A DNA stretch of 64,000 bases from Roseovarius sp. W115 (GTDB taxonomy: Bacteria; Pseudomonadota; Alphaproteobacteria; Rhodobacterales; Rhodobacteraceae). Numbering within the stretch: position 1 is the first letter of the stretch; every line of letters starts with the position of its first letter. Below the pieces are notes generated by a model. It saw nothing but the letters and a program-made list of their open reading frames with translations, was not told the DNA's origin and searched no databases. The stretch covers positions 620,001 through 684,000 of the forward strand of contig NZ_CP146606.1 in the NCBI RefSeq assembly GCF_032842945.2. The letters are read 5' to 3'. The position numbers and the translations under genes are program-made. This document shows positions 55,176 to 64,000 of the stretch, one piece after another.

Positions 55176-56780
55176 ATGTTGGATCTGACCTATGAGACCC
55201 CGAAACCCAAGGTGATTGCCGGGGCCAAGCAGGATTGGGAACTGGTCATTGGTATGGAGGTGCACGCACAGGTGGCGTCACAGGCCAAGCTCTTCTCTGG
55301 GGCCTCAACCACCTTTGGGGCCGAACCAAACTCAAATGTCGCGTTCGTGGACGCCGCCATGCCGGGCATGTTGCCGGTGATCAATGAATTTTGCGTCGAA
55401 CAAGCGGTGCGCACCGGGCTGGGGCTGAAGGCTGAGATCAACCTGAAGTCGGCGTTTGACCGAAAGAACTATTTCTATCCTGACTTACCGCAGGGCTACC
55501 AGATTTCTCAACTTTATCATCCTATCGTTGGTGAAGGCGAAATTCTGGTGGATATGGAGCCAGGTGTCGCGCGGCTTGTGCGGGTCGAACGCATTCACAT
55601 GGAGCAAGACGCAGGCAAATCCATTCATGACATGGACCCAGCGATGTCCTTTGTGGATCTGAACCGCACGGGCGTTTGTCTCATGGAGATTGTCAGCCGC
55701 CCTGACATTCGCGGGCCCGAAGAAGCCGCGGCCTATGTCGGTAAGCTGCGCCAGATCCTGCGCTACCTGGGCACCTGTGATGGCAACATGCAAAACGGCA
55801 ACCTGCGTGCCGATGTGAACGTCTCCATCTGCCAGCCTGGTGCATATGAGAAATATATGGAAACACAGGATTTCTCCCATCTTGGCACGCGCTGCGAGAT
55901 CAAGAACATGAACTCCATGCGGTTCATTCAGCAAGCCATCATGGTCGAGGCCGAGCGGCAGATCAAAATTGTTGAGGCCGGCGGTGAGGTCGAGCAGGAA
56001 ACCCGGCTTTATGACCCGGACAAGAACGAGACCCGCTCTATGCGCTCCAAGGAAGAGGCGCATGATTACCGGTATTTCCCCGATCCTGATCTGCTGCCTT
56101 TGGAGATCGAACAAGACTGGGTTGATGCGATTGCATCTTCTTTGCCGGAACTGCCAGATGAGAAGAAGGCGCGGTTTGTAGGCGATTTTGGTCTGTCAGA
56201 ATATGACGCCAGCGTTCTGACCGCCGATGTTCAGGATGCCGCCTATTTTGAAGAGGCCGCGCAGGGGCGCGATGGTAAGCTCGTGGCCAACTGGGTCATC
56301 AACGAACTTTTCGGACGCCTTAAGAAAGACGATGCCGAGATCGCCGAAAGCCCTGTGAATCCTGCGCAACTGGGTGGTATTGTAGATCTCATCGCCTCAG
56401 ACGCCATCTCCGGCAAAATCGCCAAGGATCTTTTCGAGATCGTTTATACCGAAGGTGGTGATCCCGCGAAGATCGTCGAAGAGCGTGGCATGAAACAGGT
56501 CACGGACACCGGCGCGATTGAGGCCGCGGTGGACCAGATCATCGCCGACAATCCCGCGCAGGTCGAAAAAGCCAAGGAGAACCCCAAGCTAGCCGGCTGG
56601 TTCGTGGGTCAGGTGATGAAAGCCACAGGCGGCAAGGCCAACCCCAAGGCGGTGAACGAGATTGTGAGCAAGAAGCTGGGGGGTGAGCGATTTGCGGCTT
56701 TTTCGGGTTCTAGTTGCCCTGACAGCGCTGTGCCTATCTCCATGGGCTTCTGCGCAGGAGGGGTATCCCAACAGTTGTGA
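55176..56780 (+). CDS. gatB: Aspartyl/glutamyl-tRNA amidotransferase subunit B, C-terminus frameshifted
   Basis: GatB with GatA and GatC converts Glu-tRNA-Gln (and Asp-tRNA-Asn) to the amide form. Family marks are [32 protein letters not shown] and the C-terminal YqeY domain ([20 protein letters not shown]). As sequenced the protein has 534 residues, with 30 non-family residues after KKLGG. Adding one G to the G6 run at 56678-56683 makes a TGA at 56684, gives 503 residues and yields a GTGA overlap with the next gene. The tail is therefore probably an artefact. Confidence 0.93.
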   Translation: MLDLTYETPKPKVIAGAKQDWELVIGMEVHAQVASQAKLFSGASTTFGAEPNSNVAFVDAAMPGMLPVINEFCVEQAVRTGLGLKAEINLKSAFDRKNYFYPDLPQGYQISQLYHPIVGEGEILVDMEPGVARLVRVERIHMEQDAGKSIHDMDPAMSFVDLNRTGVCLMEIVSRPDIRGPEEAAAYVGKLRQILRYLGTCDGNMQNGNLRADVNVSICQPGAYEKYMETQDFSHLGTRCEIKNMNSMRFIQQAIMVEAERQIKIVEAGGEVEQETRLYDPDKNETRSMRSKEEAHDYRYFPDPDLLPLEIEQDWVDAIASSLPELPDEKKARFVGDFGLSEYDASVLTADVQDAAYFEEAAQGRDGKLVANWVINELFGRLKKDDAEIAESPVNPAQLGGIVDLIASDAISGKIAKDLFEIVYTEGGDPAKIVEERGMKQVTDTGAIEAAVDQIIADNPAQVEKAKENPKLAGWFVGQVMKATGGKANPKAVNEIVSKKLGGERFAAFSGSSCPDSAVPISMGFCAGGVSQQL

Positions 56781-57726
56781 TCCTTCGAAATACGATGAAT
56801 GCCTACACCTTGCTTGGAATTATGAAAATGGTCACTGGCCATTTCCAGAGGACAAAAAACGGGCTGAGGCTCTGCTACAGAAAGGAATAGAAGGAACGAT
56901 TGAAGCCTGCAAAACCGGACGGCATCTTTCGTGTGAGGAACTTCTATCCATTCCACGCGACTTCGAACAGATAACACAGCAGGAAAAGACCAAACTTGGA
57001 TTGCTAGCCCAGGCAGAGCTTGAACTGCAATGCGAAGACGGGAATGCATTTTCTTGTGACATGCGGTCAATCAAATCATGGCATCTACGTGATGTTGGTG
57101 CTCTGCCAGAGACAACAGAAGAAGTCTTGGACGCCGAACGCAAGTCTTGGAGCAACAAATCAGAGGCCGCGGCCCGCGGCGTGCTTTCTGATTTGGAAGC
57201 ACAATGTACGGCTGGCGGTGGAGATGTCTGCGTGACGATGGCGATGACCCAATTTCTTTTGGGTAATAAGTCCGCCGTTTCGCAACCACTCGACACTTTA
57301 CGACAAGAATGCATACGACCAGATACAACGGTTTGCGAAATGGTTGTTTCCACGCTGGAAGACCTCTTGGGTCCGATGGATCGAAGTGCATTTATCCCAT
57401 TGGATATTTTGACAACCGCTTGCGAAAATGGATCGGGTCGCCTGTGCGGTTTGGCTGGACAAACTTATTTCGTAAACGACGTCAGAGCACTCAACAACGA
57501 AGCGCTGTCTTTGGATGCACAATCAGCATCTTTCTGGTCCAAAGGATGTGAACTGGATCACGCAAAAAGTTGTGAATCGTTAGCAAATTTAGCATTGCAT
57601 ATCTGGGATCTAGGTGAAGACAAGGATGCGGCTATGCTAAACAAAGCCACAAGCTGGTTTGCCCGCGCCTGCGATTTCAAAAGCGCCCTTGCCTGTCACA
57701 CGCTGGAACATATCGGCAAAGGATAG
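56683..57726 (+). CDS. Exported Cys-rich Sel1-like repeat protein
   Basis: 347 residues from a GTG start; signal peptide cleaved near WASAQEG (residue 24). About 16 cysteines occur in spaced pairs, for example [18 protein letters not shown] and CELDHAKSC, the C-x(7)-C pattern of Sel1-like helical repeats with disulfides, as in Helicobacter Hcp proteins. AT content is higher than in neighbours, which may mean acquisition. Likely periplasmic scaffold. It overlaps the restored gatB stop (GTGA), so it is coupled to gatB without obvious functional relation. Confidence 0.72.
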   Translation: MSDLRLFRVLVALTALCLSPWASAQEGYPNSCDPSKYDECLHLAWNYENGHWPFPEDKKRAEALLQKGIEGTIEACKTGRHLSCEELLSIPRDFEQITQQEKTKLGLLAQAELELQCEDGNAFSCDMRSIKSWHLRDVGALPETTEEVLDAERKSWSNKSEAAARGVLSDLEAQCTAGGGDVCVTMAMTQFLLGNKSAVSQPLDTLRQECIRPDTTVCEMVVSTLEDLLGPMDRSAFIPLDILTTACENGSGRLCGLAGQTYFVNDVRALNNEALSLDAQSASFWSKGCELDHAKSCESLANLALHIWDLGEDKDAAMLNKATSWFARACDFKSALACHTLEHIGKG

Positions 57727-57898
57727 ATGCTTTTCGCCCGAAACAAAGGTGCGCCGCCGGGCAGCGCCCAACCGCTCCGATGGGTGAGGGCTCTTGCAAC
57801 ATTGCATAAGAAAACACCGGTTTGATGTGAACCTGCAATAAAGCAGCATAAAATATTGTTGCGGCGCCCGCCCGTAGTCGGGCACTCCCCGGCTTTCC

Positions 57899-59533
57899 CT
57901 ACCCCGGCTCCGGTTCCAGCACTGCTTCAAACAACTTCTTCGTATAGTCGTCCTGCGGGTTGCCGTAGATGGCCTTGGCCGTGCCCTGTTCACAGACCCT
58001 GCCCTGTTTGAGCACGACGATATGATCGGCCAGTTCCTGTACCACGGCAAGGTCATGGCTGACAAAGACGTACGTGGTTTTCTTCTCGCGTTTGAGGTCC
58101 TGCAGAAGCTCCATCACCGAGGCTTGCACAGACACATCCAGCGCTGATGTCACCTCATCACACAGCACAATCTCCGGCTCGGCGGCAAAGGCGCGGGCAA
58201 TGGCGAGGCGCTGTTTTTCGCCGCCTGACATTTGGCCGGGAAACCGATCCAGATAGTCCGCACTGAGCCGCATGCGGTCCAGAAGCTCTACTGCCCGGTC
58301 GCGCAGGTCATTGCCCTTCATGCCAAAGTAGAGCTGCAGAGGTTGTGTGAGGATTTGCAGCGCTGTGTGGCGTGGGTTGAGGGCCTGGTCGGCATTCTGG
58401 AAAATCAGCTGGATGCGGCGCAGCTCGGTTGGGCTGCGCTGATCAATCCGCTCGGGCAAGGCAGCACCTTCGGCCAGGGTAATCGACCCGTTTTGAGGCG
58501 GCAGCATCCCAGCAATGGCCTTGAGAATGGTGGATTTCCCGCTGCCGGATTCACCGACAAGACCCAGGGTTTCCCCTTGCTTCAGCGATACGTTAACGCC
58601 ATCCACAGTCAGCGGCAGATCGGTTTTGCCAAAGCTGCGTTCCCAAAAGCCAGGCTGACGATAGCTCAGCGCAAGATCTTGCAGGCGTAACACCTCTTTT
58701 TCGCCGTCACAGACAGGCGCAGGCATCTTCGCCACCGGCTTGATCCGCGGTGTGGCATCCAGCAGTTTTCTTGAATACGGGTGTTCTGGCTGGCACAAAA
58801 CCTGTTGCGCGGGCGCGCTCTGCACCACTTCGCCGGACAGCATGACTGTCACTTTCTGGCAGCATCGCCCGATCACCCCGAGATCATGACTCACCATGAC
58901 CATCGCCATATTGCGCTCTGCCGCCAAATCTCGCAGCAGGTCCAGAATGTGAATCTGTGTGGTCACATCAAGACCTGTGGTCGGCTCATCTAGCACCAAC
59001 GCCTCGGGTTCGCCGGCCAGAGCCATGGCAATCGCTACGCGCTGCTGTTGCCCACCCGACAGCTCATGAGGAAAGCGGCCCATGATGGATTTGACATCGC
59101 GCAGACGGACCTGGCTCAAGAGGTCTTCGGCGCGTGGCGCACAGGCATGTTTTTCGATGTTGCAATGCAGAGCGAGCGACTCGCAAAGCTGCGCGCCGAT
59201 GCGCATGGTTGGCGTGAGGGCCTGACCGGAGTTTTGCGGGATAAGACCAAGCTCGCCACCGCGAATGTCTTCAAGCCTTGATGAGGACATGGCAAACATG
59301 TCTTCACCAGCAAACCGCGCATCTCCTCCGGTTTTGCGAAGGCCGGGTTTCAGGAAGCCCATCGTGGCCAGCGCAAGGGTGCTTTTGCCTGAGCCGCTTT
59401 CACCAACGATGCCCATGGTTTCGCCTCGGCACACAGTCAGATCGACATTCTTCAGGACATTGAACGTCTCCCCCGCGCGCGTCGTGAACCCCACCGAGAG
59501 GTTTTTCACCTCGATAATCCCGTCGTCGGCCAT
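57899..59533 (-). CDS. Oligopeptide-type ABC transporter, fused double ATP-binding protein
   Basis: 544 residues with two complete ABC ATPase domains in one chain (DppD-DppF type fusion). Domain 1: Walker A GESGSGKST near residue 43, signature LSGGQQQR, Walker B EALVLDEPTT. Domain 2: Walker A GESGSGKST near residue 327, signature MSGGEKQR, Walker B EIVLCDEVTS. It powers the two permeases encoded directly upstream (stop of permease 2 and start of this gene abut). No periplasmic binding protein is encoded in the window. Confidence 0.93.
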   Translation of the reverse strand: MADDGIIEVKNLSVGFTTRAGETFNVLKNVDLTVCRGETMGIVGESGSGKSTLALATMGFLKPGLRKTGGDARFAGEDMFAMSSSRLEDIRGGELGLIPQNSGQALTPTMRIGAQLCESLALHCNIEKHACAPRAEDLLSQVRLRDVKSIMGRFPHELSGGQQQRVAIAMALAGEPEALVLDEPTTGLDVTTQIHILDLLRDLAAERNMAMVMVSHDLGVIGRCCQKVTVMLSGEVVQSAPAQQVLCQPEHPYSRKLLDATPRIKPVAKMPAPVCDGEKEVLRLQDLALSYRQPGFWERSFGKTDLPLTVDGVNVSLKQGETLGLVGESGSGKSTILKAIAGMLPPQNGSITLAEGAALPERIDQRSPTELRRIQLIFQNADQALNPRHTALQILTQPLQLYFGMKGNDLRDRAVELLDRMRLSADYLDRFPGQMSGGEKQRLAIARAFAAEPEIVLCDEVTSALDVSVQASVMELLQDLKREKKTTYVFVSHDLAVVQELADHIVVLKQGRVCEQGTAKAIYGNPQDDYTKKLFEAVLEPEPG

Positions 59534-60430
59534 CTACACCACCGCCCGTTGTGAACGATCGAGGCCCAGTGTTTTGGCCAGTGCATCTGCTGTCAGATTC
59601 ACACCGATGATGAGAGAGCTGAGCGCGAACATCGGGCCCAGAACGCCCCAGGGGGCCAAAGACATGTAGACCCGCGCCTCAGAGACTTCCTGGCCCCAGT
59701 CGGGTGTGGGCGGAGCCACACCGTAGCCCAAAAAGGAAAGTGCGGAAAAGCTCAGCAGCATCCAGCTCAGTCGCATGGCCCCTTCGACCATGACCACATC
59801 GAACACGTTGGGAAGAAGCTCTCGCCACATGATGTTACCGCGTTTGTGGCCGCGGGCGCGGGCGGCAACAATAAAATCACGGGCGACAACGCCATGTGTT
59901 GCGGCGCGCACCACGCGGATGACGGGGATGCCGAAAAGGAAGCCGAGCGTCAGGATCAGCACGAGGTTTCCCCCATCGAACATCACCACCACGACCATGA
60001 GCGGCAGTATACCCGGCAATGACAGGACCGCATCAACCAGCCGCATTGCGACCTCATCGATCCAACCGCCCCGCAGACCGAGGTAAATCCCCAGAAGCCC
60101 ACCCCAAAGCATCGCCAGCGGTGTGGCAATACCACAGACAATCAGCGCCTGCCGCCCGCCTTGCAAAACGCGGCTGAACACATCTCTGCCCAACGCATCG
60201 GTGCCCAGCCAATGATTGGAGGTGGGCGGGGCGAGTATTTCATCTGACCCCATTGTGATGGCGTCATGCGGCACAATCCAAGGGCTAAGGATAGCCACCA
60301 CGACATGCAAAGTGACCAGAAAGATACCGATCGCGCCGGACGGTCTGCTGCCTGCTTCGCGCAAGATGTTGATCCAGCGTCGCAAAAGCGAGGGTCGGTC
60401 TTGTCTTATCTGTTCCACCTGCGCCATCAC
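59534..60430 (-). CDS. ABC transporter permease, DppC-type
   Basis: 298 residues, six transmembrane helices; the N-terminal helix is followed by HWLGTDALGRDVFSRVLQGG (typical DppC motif) and the EAA-like loop AARARGHKRGNIMWRELLPN. It overlaps the upstream permease by 4 bp (ATGA) and abuts the ATPase gene. Substrate: di- or oligopeptide, nickel or other small solute; not resolvable. Confidence 0.92.
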   Translation of the reverse strand: MMAQVEQIRQDRPSLLRRWINILREAGSRPSGAIGIFLVTLHVVVAILSPWIVPHDAITMGSDEILAPPTSNHWLGTDALGRDVFSRVLQGGRQALIVCGIATPLAMLWGGLLGIYLGLRGGWIDEVAMRLVDAVLSLPGILPLMVVVVMFDGGNLVLILTLGFLFGIPVIRVVRAATHGVVARDFIVAARARGHKRGNIMWRELLPNVFDVVMVEGAMRLSWMLLSFSALSFLGYGVAPPTPDWGQEVSEARVYMSLAPWGVLGPMFALSSLIIGVNLTADALAKTLGLDRSQRAVV

Positions 60431-61383
60431 ATCCGCCCCAATTGCGACCTTTGCCGCGGGTTGAGCAAGATTGTCAGCAGATCAGCCACCAGGTTGATCA
60501 CCACATAGGTCGCTGCAACGAGCAATGTGATCGCCTGGATCACCGGCAGATTTCGGTCGGAAATAGCGTCGATCATCATGCGGCCAAGGCCCGGATAGTT
60601 GAAGACGACCTCAACCACGACCACCCCACCCAAGAGCCATGCCACGGTGAGAGCAACCACGTTGATCGCAGGCAAGAGGGCCGAGGGCAGTGCGTGACGA
60701 AAGACAATGCGCCAGTATGGCACGCCTTTGAGTTGGGCCATCTGAACAAATTCACTGGCCATGACTTCGATCACCGAAGACCGCACCATGCGCATGATAT
60801 GCGCCACCATGACAAAGGTGAGCACGATGGAGGCGGGAACAAATTCCGGAAAGAAATCAAGGGCCGGGGCATCTGCAGGCGTCAGAACAACCGCCGGCAA
60901 CCAGCCAAGCCAGATTGCGAAGACCAGAACAAGGATCGTTGCCGTGACAAACTCCGGGATGGTCATGGCAAAGATCGCCGCAGTGGATACGAACAAGTCG
61001 GGAAAGCTGTCACGCCACAGTCCGGCGACGACACCTAGGAAAATCGCAAGAGGAACACCAACACTCAGCGCACCTGCCGCCAGCAGGATGGAGTTTTTAA
61101 CACGCAGCGCCACCTCGGACGTAATGTGTGTTTCGCCATCCACTGAGACACCAAAATCGCCTTGCACGGCGGCTGCAGCCCACTCGAGGTAGCGGGTGAT
61201 CGCGGGTTTATCGAGGCCCAGAGCAGCCCGGCAGTTGTCCAGAAGCTGCCCCTGTGCATCGCGCTCCAGATAGGCTGTACAGGCATCGCCCGGCAGAGTT
61301 TCGATGCCGACAAAAATGATGACAGAGACCAGCCACAACGTGACCAGACCCAAGCTCAACCTTTTCAGAATCAGACTAACCAT
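60427..61383 (-). CDS. ABC transporter permease, DppB-type
   Basis: 318 residues, six transmembrane helices. It starts with the DppB-like LILKRLSLGLVTLWLVSVIIF, has the periplasmic segment holding a pair of Cys (GDACTAYLERDAQGQLLDNC) and the EAA loop MAQLKGVPYWRIVFRHALPS. First gene of the three-gene ABC operon. Confidence 0.92.
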   Translation of the reverse strand: MVSLILKRLSLGLVTLWLVSVIIFVGIETLPGDACTAYLERDAQGQLLDNCRAALGLDKPAITRYLEWAAAAVQGDFGVSVDGETHITSEVALRVKNSILLAAGALSVGVPLAIFLGVVAGLWRDSFPDLFVSTAAIFAMTIPEFVTATILVLVFAIWLGWLPAVVLTPADAPALDFFPEFVPASIVLTFVMVAHIMRMVRSSVIEVMASEFVQMAQLKGVPYWRIVFRHALPSALLPAINVVALTVAWLLGGVVVVEVVFNYPGLGRMMIDAISDRNLPVIQAITLLVAATYVVINLVADLLTILLNPRQRSQLGRM

Positions 61384-61523
61384 CCGGTCCCGTCGCGCGT
61401 GCCATGTGCCAGTTCAACTTGAGTGGTGGACACATTGGCGTTCTCCCATTTTGCCGACCCTAGACCGGGCCGATGCCATGCGTCGAGACACTTGTCACAT
61501 TTTTCACAAAGAATTTCGTAAGT

Positions 61524-62018
61524 TCAACGCATTCGGCGCAGGCTGATCGCCGCGCCAACAGCCTCCGGCTGCGGCATGTCAGACTGGGTGCGGGCCATGG
61601 CTTTCACGTTGTTCAGGATGTCTACGGGCATGGGCGCCACCTTTGGGCCTGACATATCCACATGCAAAACCATGGATTCACCTGTCGCTGCCATCCAACC
61701 ATCTTCGTGGTACATTTCCTGATAACTGTGGAACCGTTTTTCATCGTGATCGACGATACGAAAGGCGATGCGTACTTTGTCCCCAAGTTTTAGCTCACGC
61801 ATGTAGCGAATGTGAAATTCGGCTGTGTACGTGGTCAGCCCCCGTTCCTCGGCGTAGTCAGGACCGAAGCCCAGCACCGCATAAGCCTCATCCGCACCGC
61901 GATCAAAAAGGACGGTATTGTAGCCCATGTTGAGGTGATTATTGTAGTCTATCCAGTCGGCCTCAATGGCGTGCAGGTTGGACATGAAAAGTTTGGGATC
62001 AGGCATCGTGTGGCTCAT
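61524..62018 (-). CDS. Hotdog-fold thioesterase
   Basis: 164 residues, acyl-CoA thioesterase of the 4-hydroxybenzoyl-CoA type with the signature EADWIDYNNHLNMGYNTVLFD (shown in part as DYNNHLNMGY). It resembles the thioesterases linked to carnitine/betainyl-CoA turnover, but that is inference from pattern. Start choice between 62018 and 62006 is open; SDs are weak. Divergent from the GntR gene with repeats between. Confidence 0.8.
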   Translation of the reverse strand: MSHTMPDPKLFMSNLHAIEADWIDYNNHLNMGYNTVLFDRGADEAYAVLGFGPDYAEERGLTTYTAEFHIRYMRELKLGDKVRIAFRIVDHDEKRFHSYQEMYHEDGWMAATGESMVLHVDMSGPKVAPMPVDILNNVKAMARTQSDMPQPEAVGAAISLRRMR

Positions 62019-62118
62019 TTTGGTCAGGTCAGTAACATCATCCCCTTTGCATCGACTGGATGCCAAGGAATTCTGCCCGGTACGAAACACTGCAAAACCA
62101 GTGCTTTACGCCGACACC

Positions 62119-62144
62119 ATACCAATTTATACCAATTATACCAA
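62119..62144. promoter_or_regulatory. Triple ATACCAA direct repeat, probable GntR operator
   Basis: ATACCAA at 62119, 62129 and 62138 (spacing 10 and 9 bp), 18 bp before the GntR start and in the upstream region of the divergent thioesterase. Confidence 0.5.
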
Positions 62145-62161
62145 AAGTGACGCGGTGAAAG

Positions 62162-62890
62162 ATGAGCACGTCTGTAACATCCGACGATCCCGGCATTGTC
62201 ATCCCAGGCCAGATCGGGGCCACGGTCCAGATCGTGGTGGATACGCTTTTTGCGCGGATAAAGTCTGAGGAATATCAAAGAGATACGCGCCTTCCGTCTG
62301 AGCGAACTCTGGCGGCGGAGTTGGGTGTGGCGCGCAACACAGTGCGCGAAGCGCTGGATGTGCTGGAGAGCCAGAACGTGATCCTGCGGCGGCCCGGATC
62401 TGGCAGCTTTGTCACCTACAGGTCCAGCCCCCGCGCCGCCATGACCGCCGACAGCGTGGCAGGCGAAACCAGCCCGCTCGACCACCTTGTGGTACGGGGC
62501 ATTCTGGAGCCCGAGATTGTACGGCTGGCCGTGGTGAACATGACACCGCGCATGGTGTCGGACATGGCCAAAACGCTGTCTCAGATCGAAGCGGTCACAA
62601 CCGATCTCGATGCCTTTATCGCCTTGGAAGAAAAGCTTTATGTGCAGATCGCGGAGGGCACGGGCAACGCCCTTTTGGCGTCGTGCTACAGGCTGGCGGT
62701 CGAAACCTACCGCCAGAGCTTTCGCACCGAGCTGCGCCGCCGAAGCCTCACGCCCAAACGCGTGCAGGACTACCAAAAACGCTACAACACGCTTTATAAC
62801 GCCATCGCTTCTCGCGATGTGGCGCAAGCAGTGGAATTCATCAAACTGCACCTCGTGGAAGAGCAAAAACTACTCTTGCAGGACGGATAA
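62162..62890 (+). CDS. GntR-family regulator, FadR/FCD type
   Basis: 242 residues. N-terminal winged helix (about 20-88) with RLPSERTLAAELGVARNTVREALDVL and the GSGSFV wing; C-terminal FCD ligand domain (residues 100-240). These bind small carboxylates, often repressing neighbouring catabolic genes. Divergent from the thioesterase; likely controls it and perhaps the ABC operon. Effector unknown. Confidence 0.92.
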   Translation: MSTSVTSDDPGIVIPGQIGATVQIVVDTLFARIKSEEYQRDTRLPSERTLAAELGVARNTVREALDVLESQNVILRRPGSGSFVTYRSSPRAAMTADSVAGETSPLDHLVVRGILEPEIVRLAVVNMTPRMVSDMAKTLSQIEAVTTDLDAFIALEEKLYVQIAEGTGNALLASCYRLAVETYRQSFRTELRRRSLTPKRVQDYQKRYNTLYNAIASRDVAQAVEFIKLHLVEEQKLLLQDG

Positions 62891-62923
62891 AGGTTAACGC
62901 CCTTATTTTGCTGGAATTTGGGC

Positions 62924-62973
62924 GTCGGTATTACATCGGTATCACGTCGGTATCGCGTCGGTGCGGGATCGGT
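62924..62973 (+). repeat. Five 11-bp tandem units (RTCGGTATYRC type)
   Basis: Units GTCGGTATTAC, ATCGGTATCAC, GTCGGTATCGC, GTCGGTGCGGG and ATCGGTAAAGC in succession, the last two degenerate. The same repeat has three units at 38268-38300. No gene in 62891-63168. Confidence 0.82.
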
Positions 62974-63168
62974 AAAGCACCCCAGTTAACAGGGCGCACG
63001 ATGGGTTTCTCAATGTTCAAGGATTGGTAGTCAAAGTTTGGCGCGTGATGTGCTTGGCGAAATTCAGGGTTTACAGATTTGTTCTGAGAGCGCTTGGGGT
63101 CTTCTTTGCGGACAAAGCGGACCTAAAGTCTCGCGATGTATTGACCAATTCTCATCAGATCCGAGGCT

Positions 63169-63768
63169 TCAATTTGGCTGTGCAATTTTTTGGCTGCTCA
63201 GCCTCGCTTCCAAAAACCGTCTGAGAATGTTTCGTGCGTCATCAGCATTCGAAACAGTTCCGTGGGCCAGCAGAGTCCATAGACCATAGACCATGGCAAG
63301 ATATTCCAATGAGAGCGTTCTTGCGTCATTTCTACGGAACCCCAAGCTGCGCAAGTCGTGCACAATATTACTGGTCATGCGTCTCGTATTGATTTTCTCC
63401 AACCGGGCCAGGGCTGGCGTATTCATGGCCTGTGCGCTTATGGCAAACCAAGTCGCGACCACCCGGGGTGTGACCATTTCGGCGCTGACTTGCGCCTCAA
63501 GAACAGCGTTGAGGCGATCCAGAGGTGAGCTCGATTGTTTCAATCGCACACGTGTGGCGGCGCCCAGCCTCACGTATAAGTGGCGATAGACAGCAGCAAT
63601 AACGGCATTCTTATCGCCGAAGTAGTAAAGAATATGACTTGGCGCGACGCCAGCATAACGCGCTATGGCTTTGAGACTTGTGTTTTCGAAGCCTTCCGAA
63701 TGGATGCAATCCATGACGGCCTCGATTATTTGTCTGCGGCGTACCGGCTCCATTCCAACCTTGGGCAT
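63169..63768 (-). CDS. TetR-family regulator, BetI-like
   Basis: 199 residues. The N-terminus MPKVGMEPVRRRQIIEA is the BetI pattern; the HTH is TSLKAIARYAGVAPSHILYYFGDK (recognition helix VAPSHILYYF). BetI represses choline-to-betaine genes in response to choline. Here the divergent neighbour is a Rieske oxygenase, so a related methylated amine may be the ligand; that is inference. A palindrome lies in the shared promoter region. Confidence 0.85.
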   Translation of the reverse strand: MPKVGMEPVRRRQIIEAVMDCIHSEGFENTSLKAIARYAGVAPSHILYYFGDKNAVIAAVYRHLYVRLGAATRVRLKQSSSPLDRLNAVLEAQVSAEMVTPRVVATWFAISAQAMNTPALARLEKINTRRMTSNIVHDLRSLGFRRNDARTLSLEYLAMVYGLWTLLAHGTVSNADDARNILRRFLEARLSSQKIAQPN

Positions 63769-63815
63769 GCGATCTCCATTCGCATTCTCACACTACGGTT
63801 CAAAAATAGTTTTTC

Positions 63816-63831
63816 TTGACCGAACGTTCAA
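63816..63831. promoter_or_regulatory. Probable BetI-like operator
   Basis: TTGACCGAACGTTCAA: an 8-bp perfect palindrome GAACGTTC (63822-63829) flanked by TTGA/TCAA-like arms, between the divergent TetR and oxygenase genes. Confidence 0.55.
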
Positions 63832-63873
63832 ACAAAATAAATTTGGAATGCAATCACTCCAGAGAATCAGCCG

Positions 63874-64000
63874 ATGACACAGGAAATCTTCGATTGGCCA
63901 AACCGCGAGCTTGAAGCGGCGCAAACCCTTCCATCACGATACTTTTTTGACCCGGCGATCTTCGATGCCGAGAAGCGCGCGATTTTCTACAAGGCCTGGC
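63874..64000 (+). CDS. Rieske-type ring-hydroxylating oxygenase alpha subunit, start only
   Basis: The first 42 residues (MTQEIFDWPNRELEAAQTLP, then RYFFDPAIFDAEKRAIFYKAW) match the N-terminus of Rieske non-heme iron oxygenases. Such enzymes act on aromatics or on glycine betaine, stachydrine or carnitine. The metal-binding domains lie beyond the window. Divergent from the BetI-like gene, which favours a methylated-amine substrate. Confidence 0.78.
   Translation, partial: MTQEIFDWPNRELEAAQTLPSRYFFDPAIFDAEKRAIFYKAW

Noticed and set aside
56678..56700. Programmed frameshift in gatB
   Set aside because: gatB is not known to use one, there is no slippery heptamer plus pseudoknot, and four other genes show the same one-base defect.
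1..64000. CRISPR arrays, rRNA operons, insertion sequences
   Set aside because: No regularly spaced direct repeats of CRISPR size, rRNA motifs or transposase genes were seen anywhere in the window.

Overview
The window looks like chromosome from a marine alphaproteobacterium of the Roseobacter group (Rhodobacteraceae). The evidence is high GC, family-typical proteins (CarD, RpoH, SUV3-like helicase, DUF3422, DUF6476, DUF6324), conserved neighbourhoods (helicase-S4-fdxA-carD, rluD-rpoH, ribB-ribH-nusB) and a tRNA-His with A73 and no encoded G-1. It is mostly housekeeping core with short accessory stretches. No rRNA, CRISPR array, phage or insertion sequence was recognised.

Layout. 1-5.6 kb: ankyrin protein (cut by the edge), a CPA2 cation/proton antiporter, and divergent cobT/cobS for the end of cobalamin synthesis. 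5.7-10.6 kb: leftward cluster TPR protein, SUV3-like helicase, S4 protein, fdxA, carD. 10.7-18.3 kb: SCP2 protein, lysophospholipase-like hydrolase, FAH enzyme, a ligase-associated exonuclease/ATP-dependent DNA ligase pair, pepF, an acetyltransferase and a TraR/DksA zinc finger. 18.4-24.4 kb: membrane methyltransferase, lipoprotein hydrolase, rpoH, rluD, DUF6476, tRNA-His, DUF6324, and mmcB behind an SOS box. 24.4-32.3 kb: an uncharacterised membrane coiled-coil/ClpP-like pair, DUF2189 protein, a probable 6S RNA, ribB-ribH-nusB and a CPA1 antiporter. 32.4-39.3 kb: ATP sulfurylase/APS kinase with an upstream MarR-like segment, two glycosyltransferase-like genes, a flavin reductase, DUF3422, and a topAI-yjhQ type toxin-antitoxin pair behind an 8-codon leader ORF. 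39.3-40.1 kb: non-coding, palindrome-rich. 40.1-53.8 kb: pntAB, a small methyltransferase, SDR, YjbR, Hint protein, PuuD-like hydrolase, pepN, TerB-like protein, lytic transglycosylase, an unknown protein and DUF2235. 53.9-64 kb: HxlR regulator with membrane protein, gatB, a Cys-rich repeat protein, an oligopeptide-type ABC transporter without a binding protein, thioesterase, GntR and BetI-like regulators, and the start of a Rieske oxygenase.

Two things stand out. First, the topAI-yjhQ operon has a strong-SD leader ORF of 8 codons, then a hairpin, and the toxin start itself has a poor SD. This resembles in outline the antibiotic-sensing leader described for E. coli topAI. Second, five genes (carD, the DNA ligase, a GT10-like gene, the DUF2235 gene, gatB) are each disrupted by what looks like one missing base at a short base run. 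Adding one base restores a family-typical product in all five, which suggests sequencing error before mass gene decay.

The intergenic DNA carries several repeat families: a 118-bp double-hairpin repeat (two full copies inverted relative to each other, one half copy, stray arms), an 11-bp tandem repeat at two loci, twin AT-rich palindromes at two loci, and a 141-bp imperfect palindrome. Putative operators lie next to the HxlR, GntR, BetI-like and mmcB genes.
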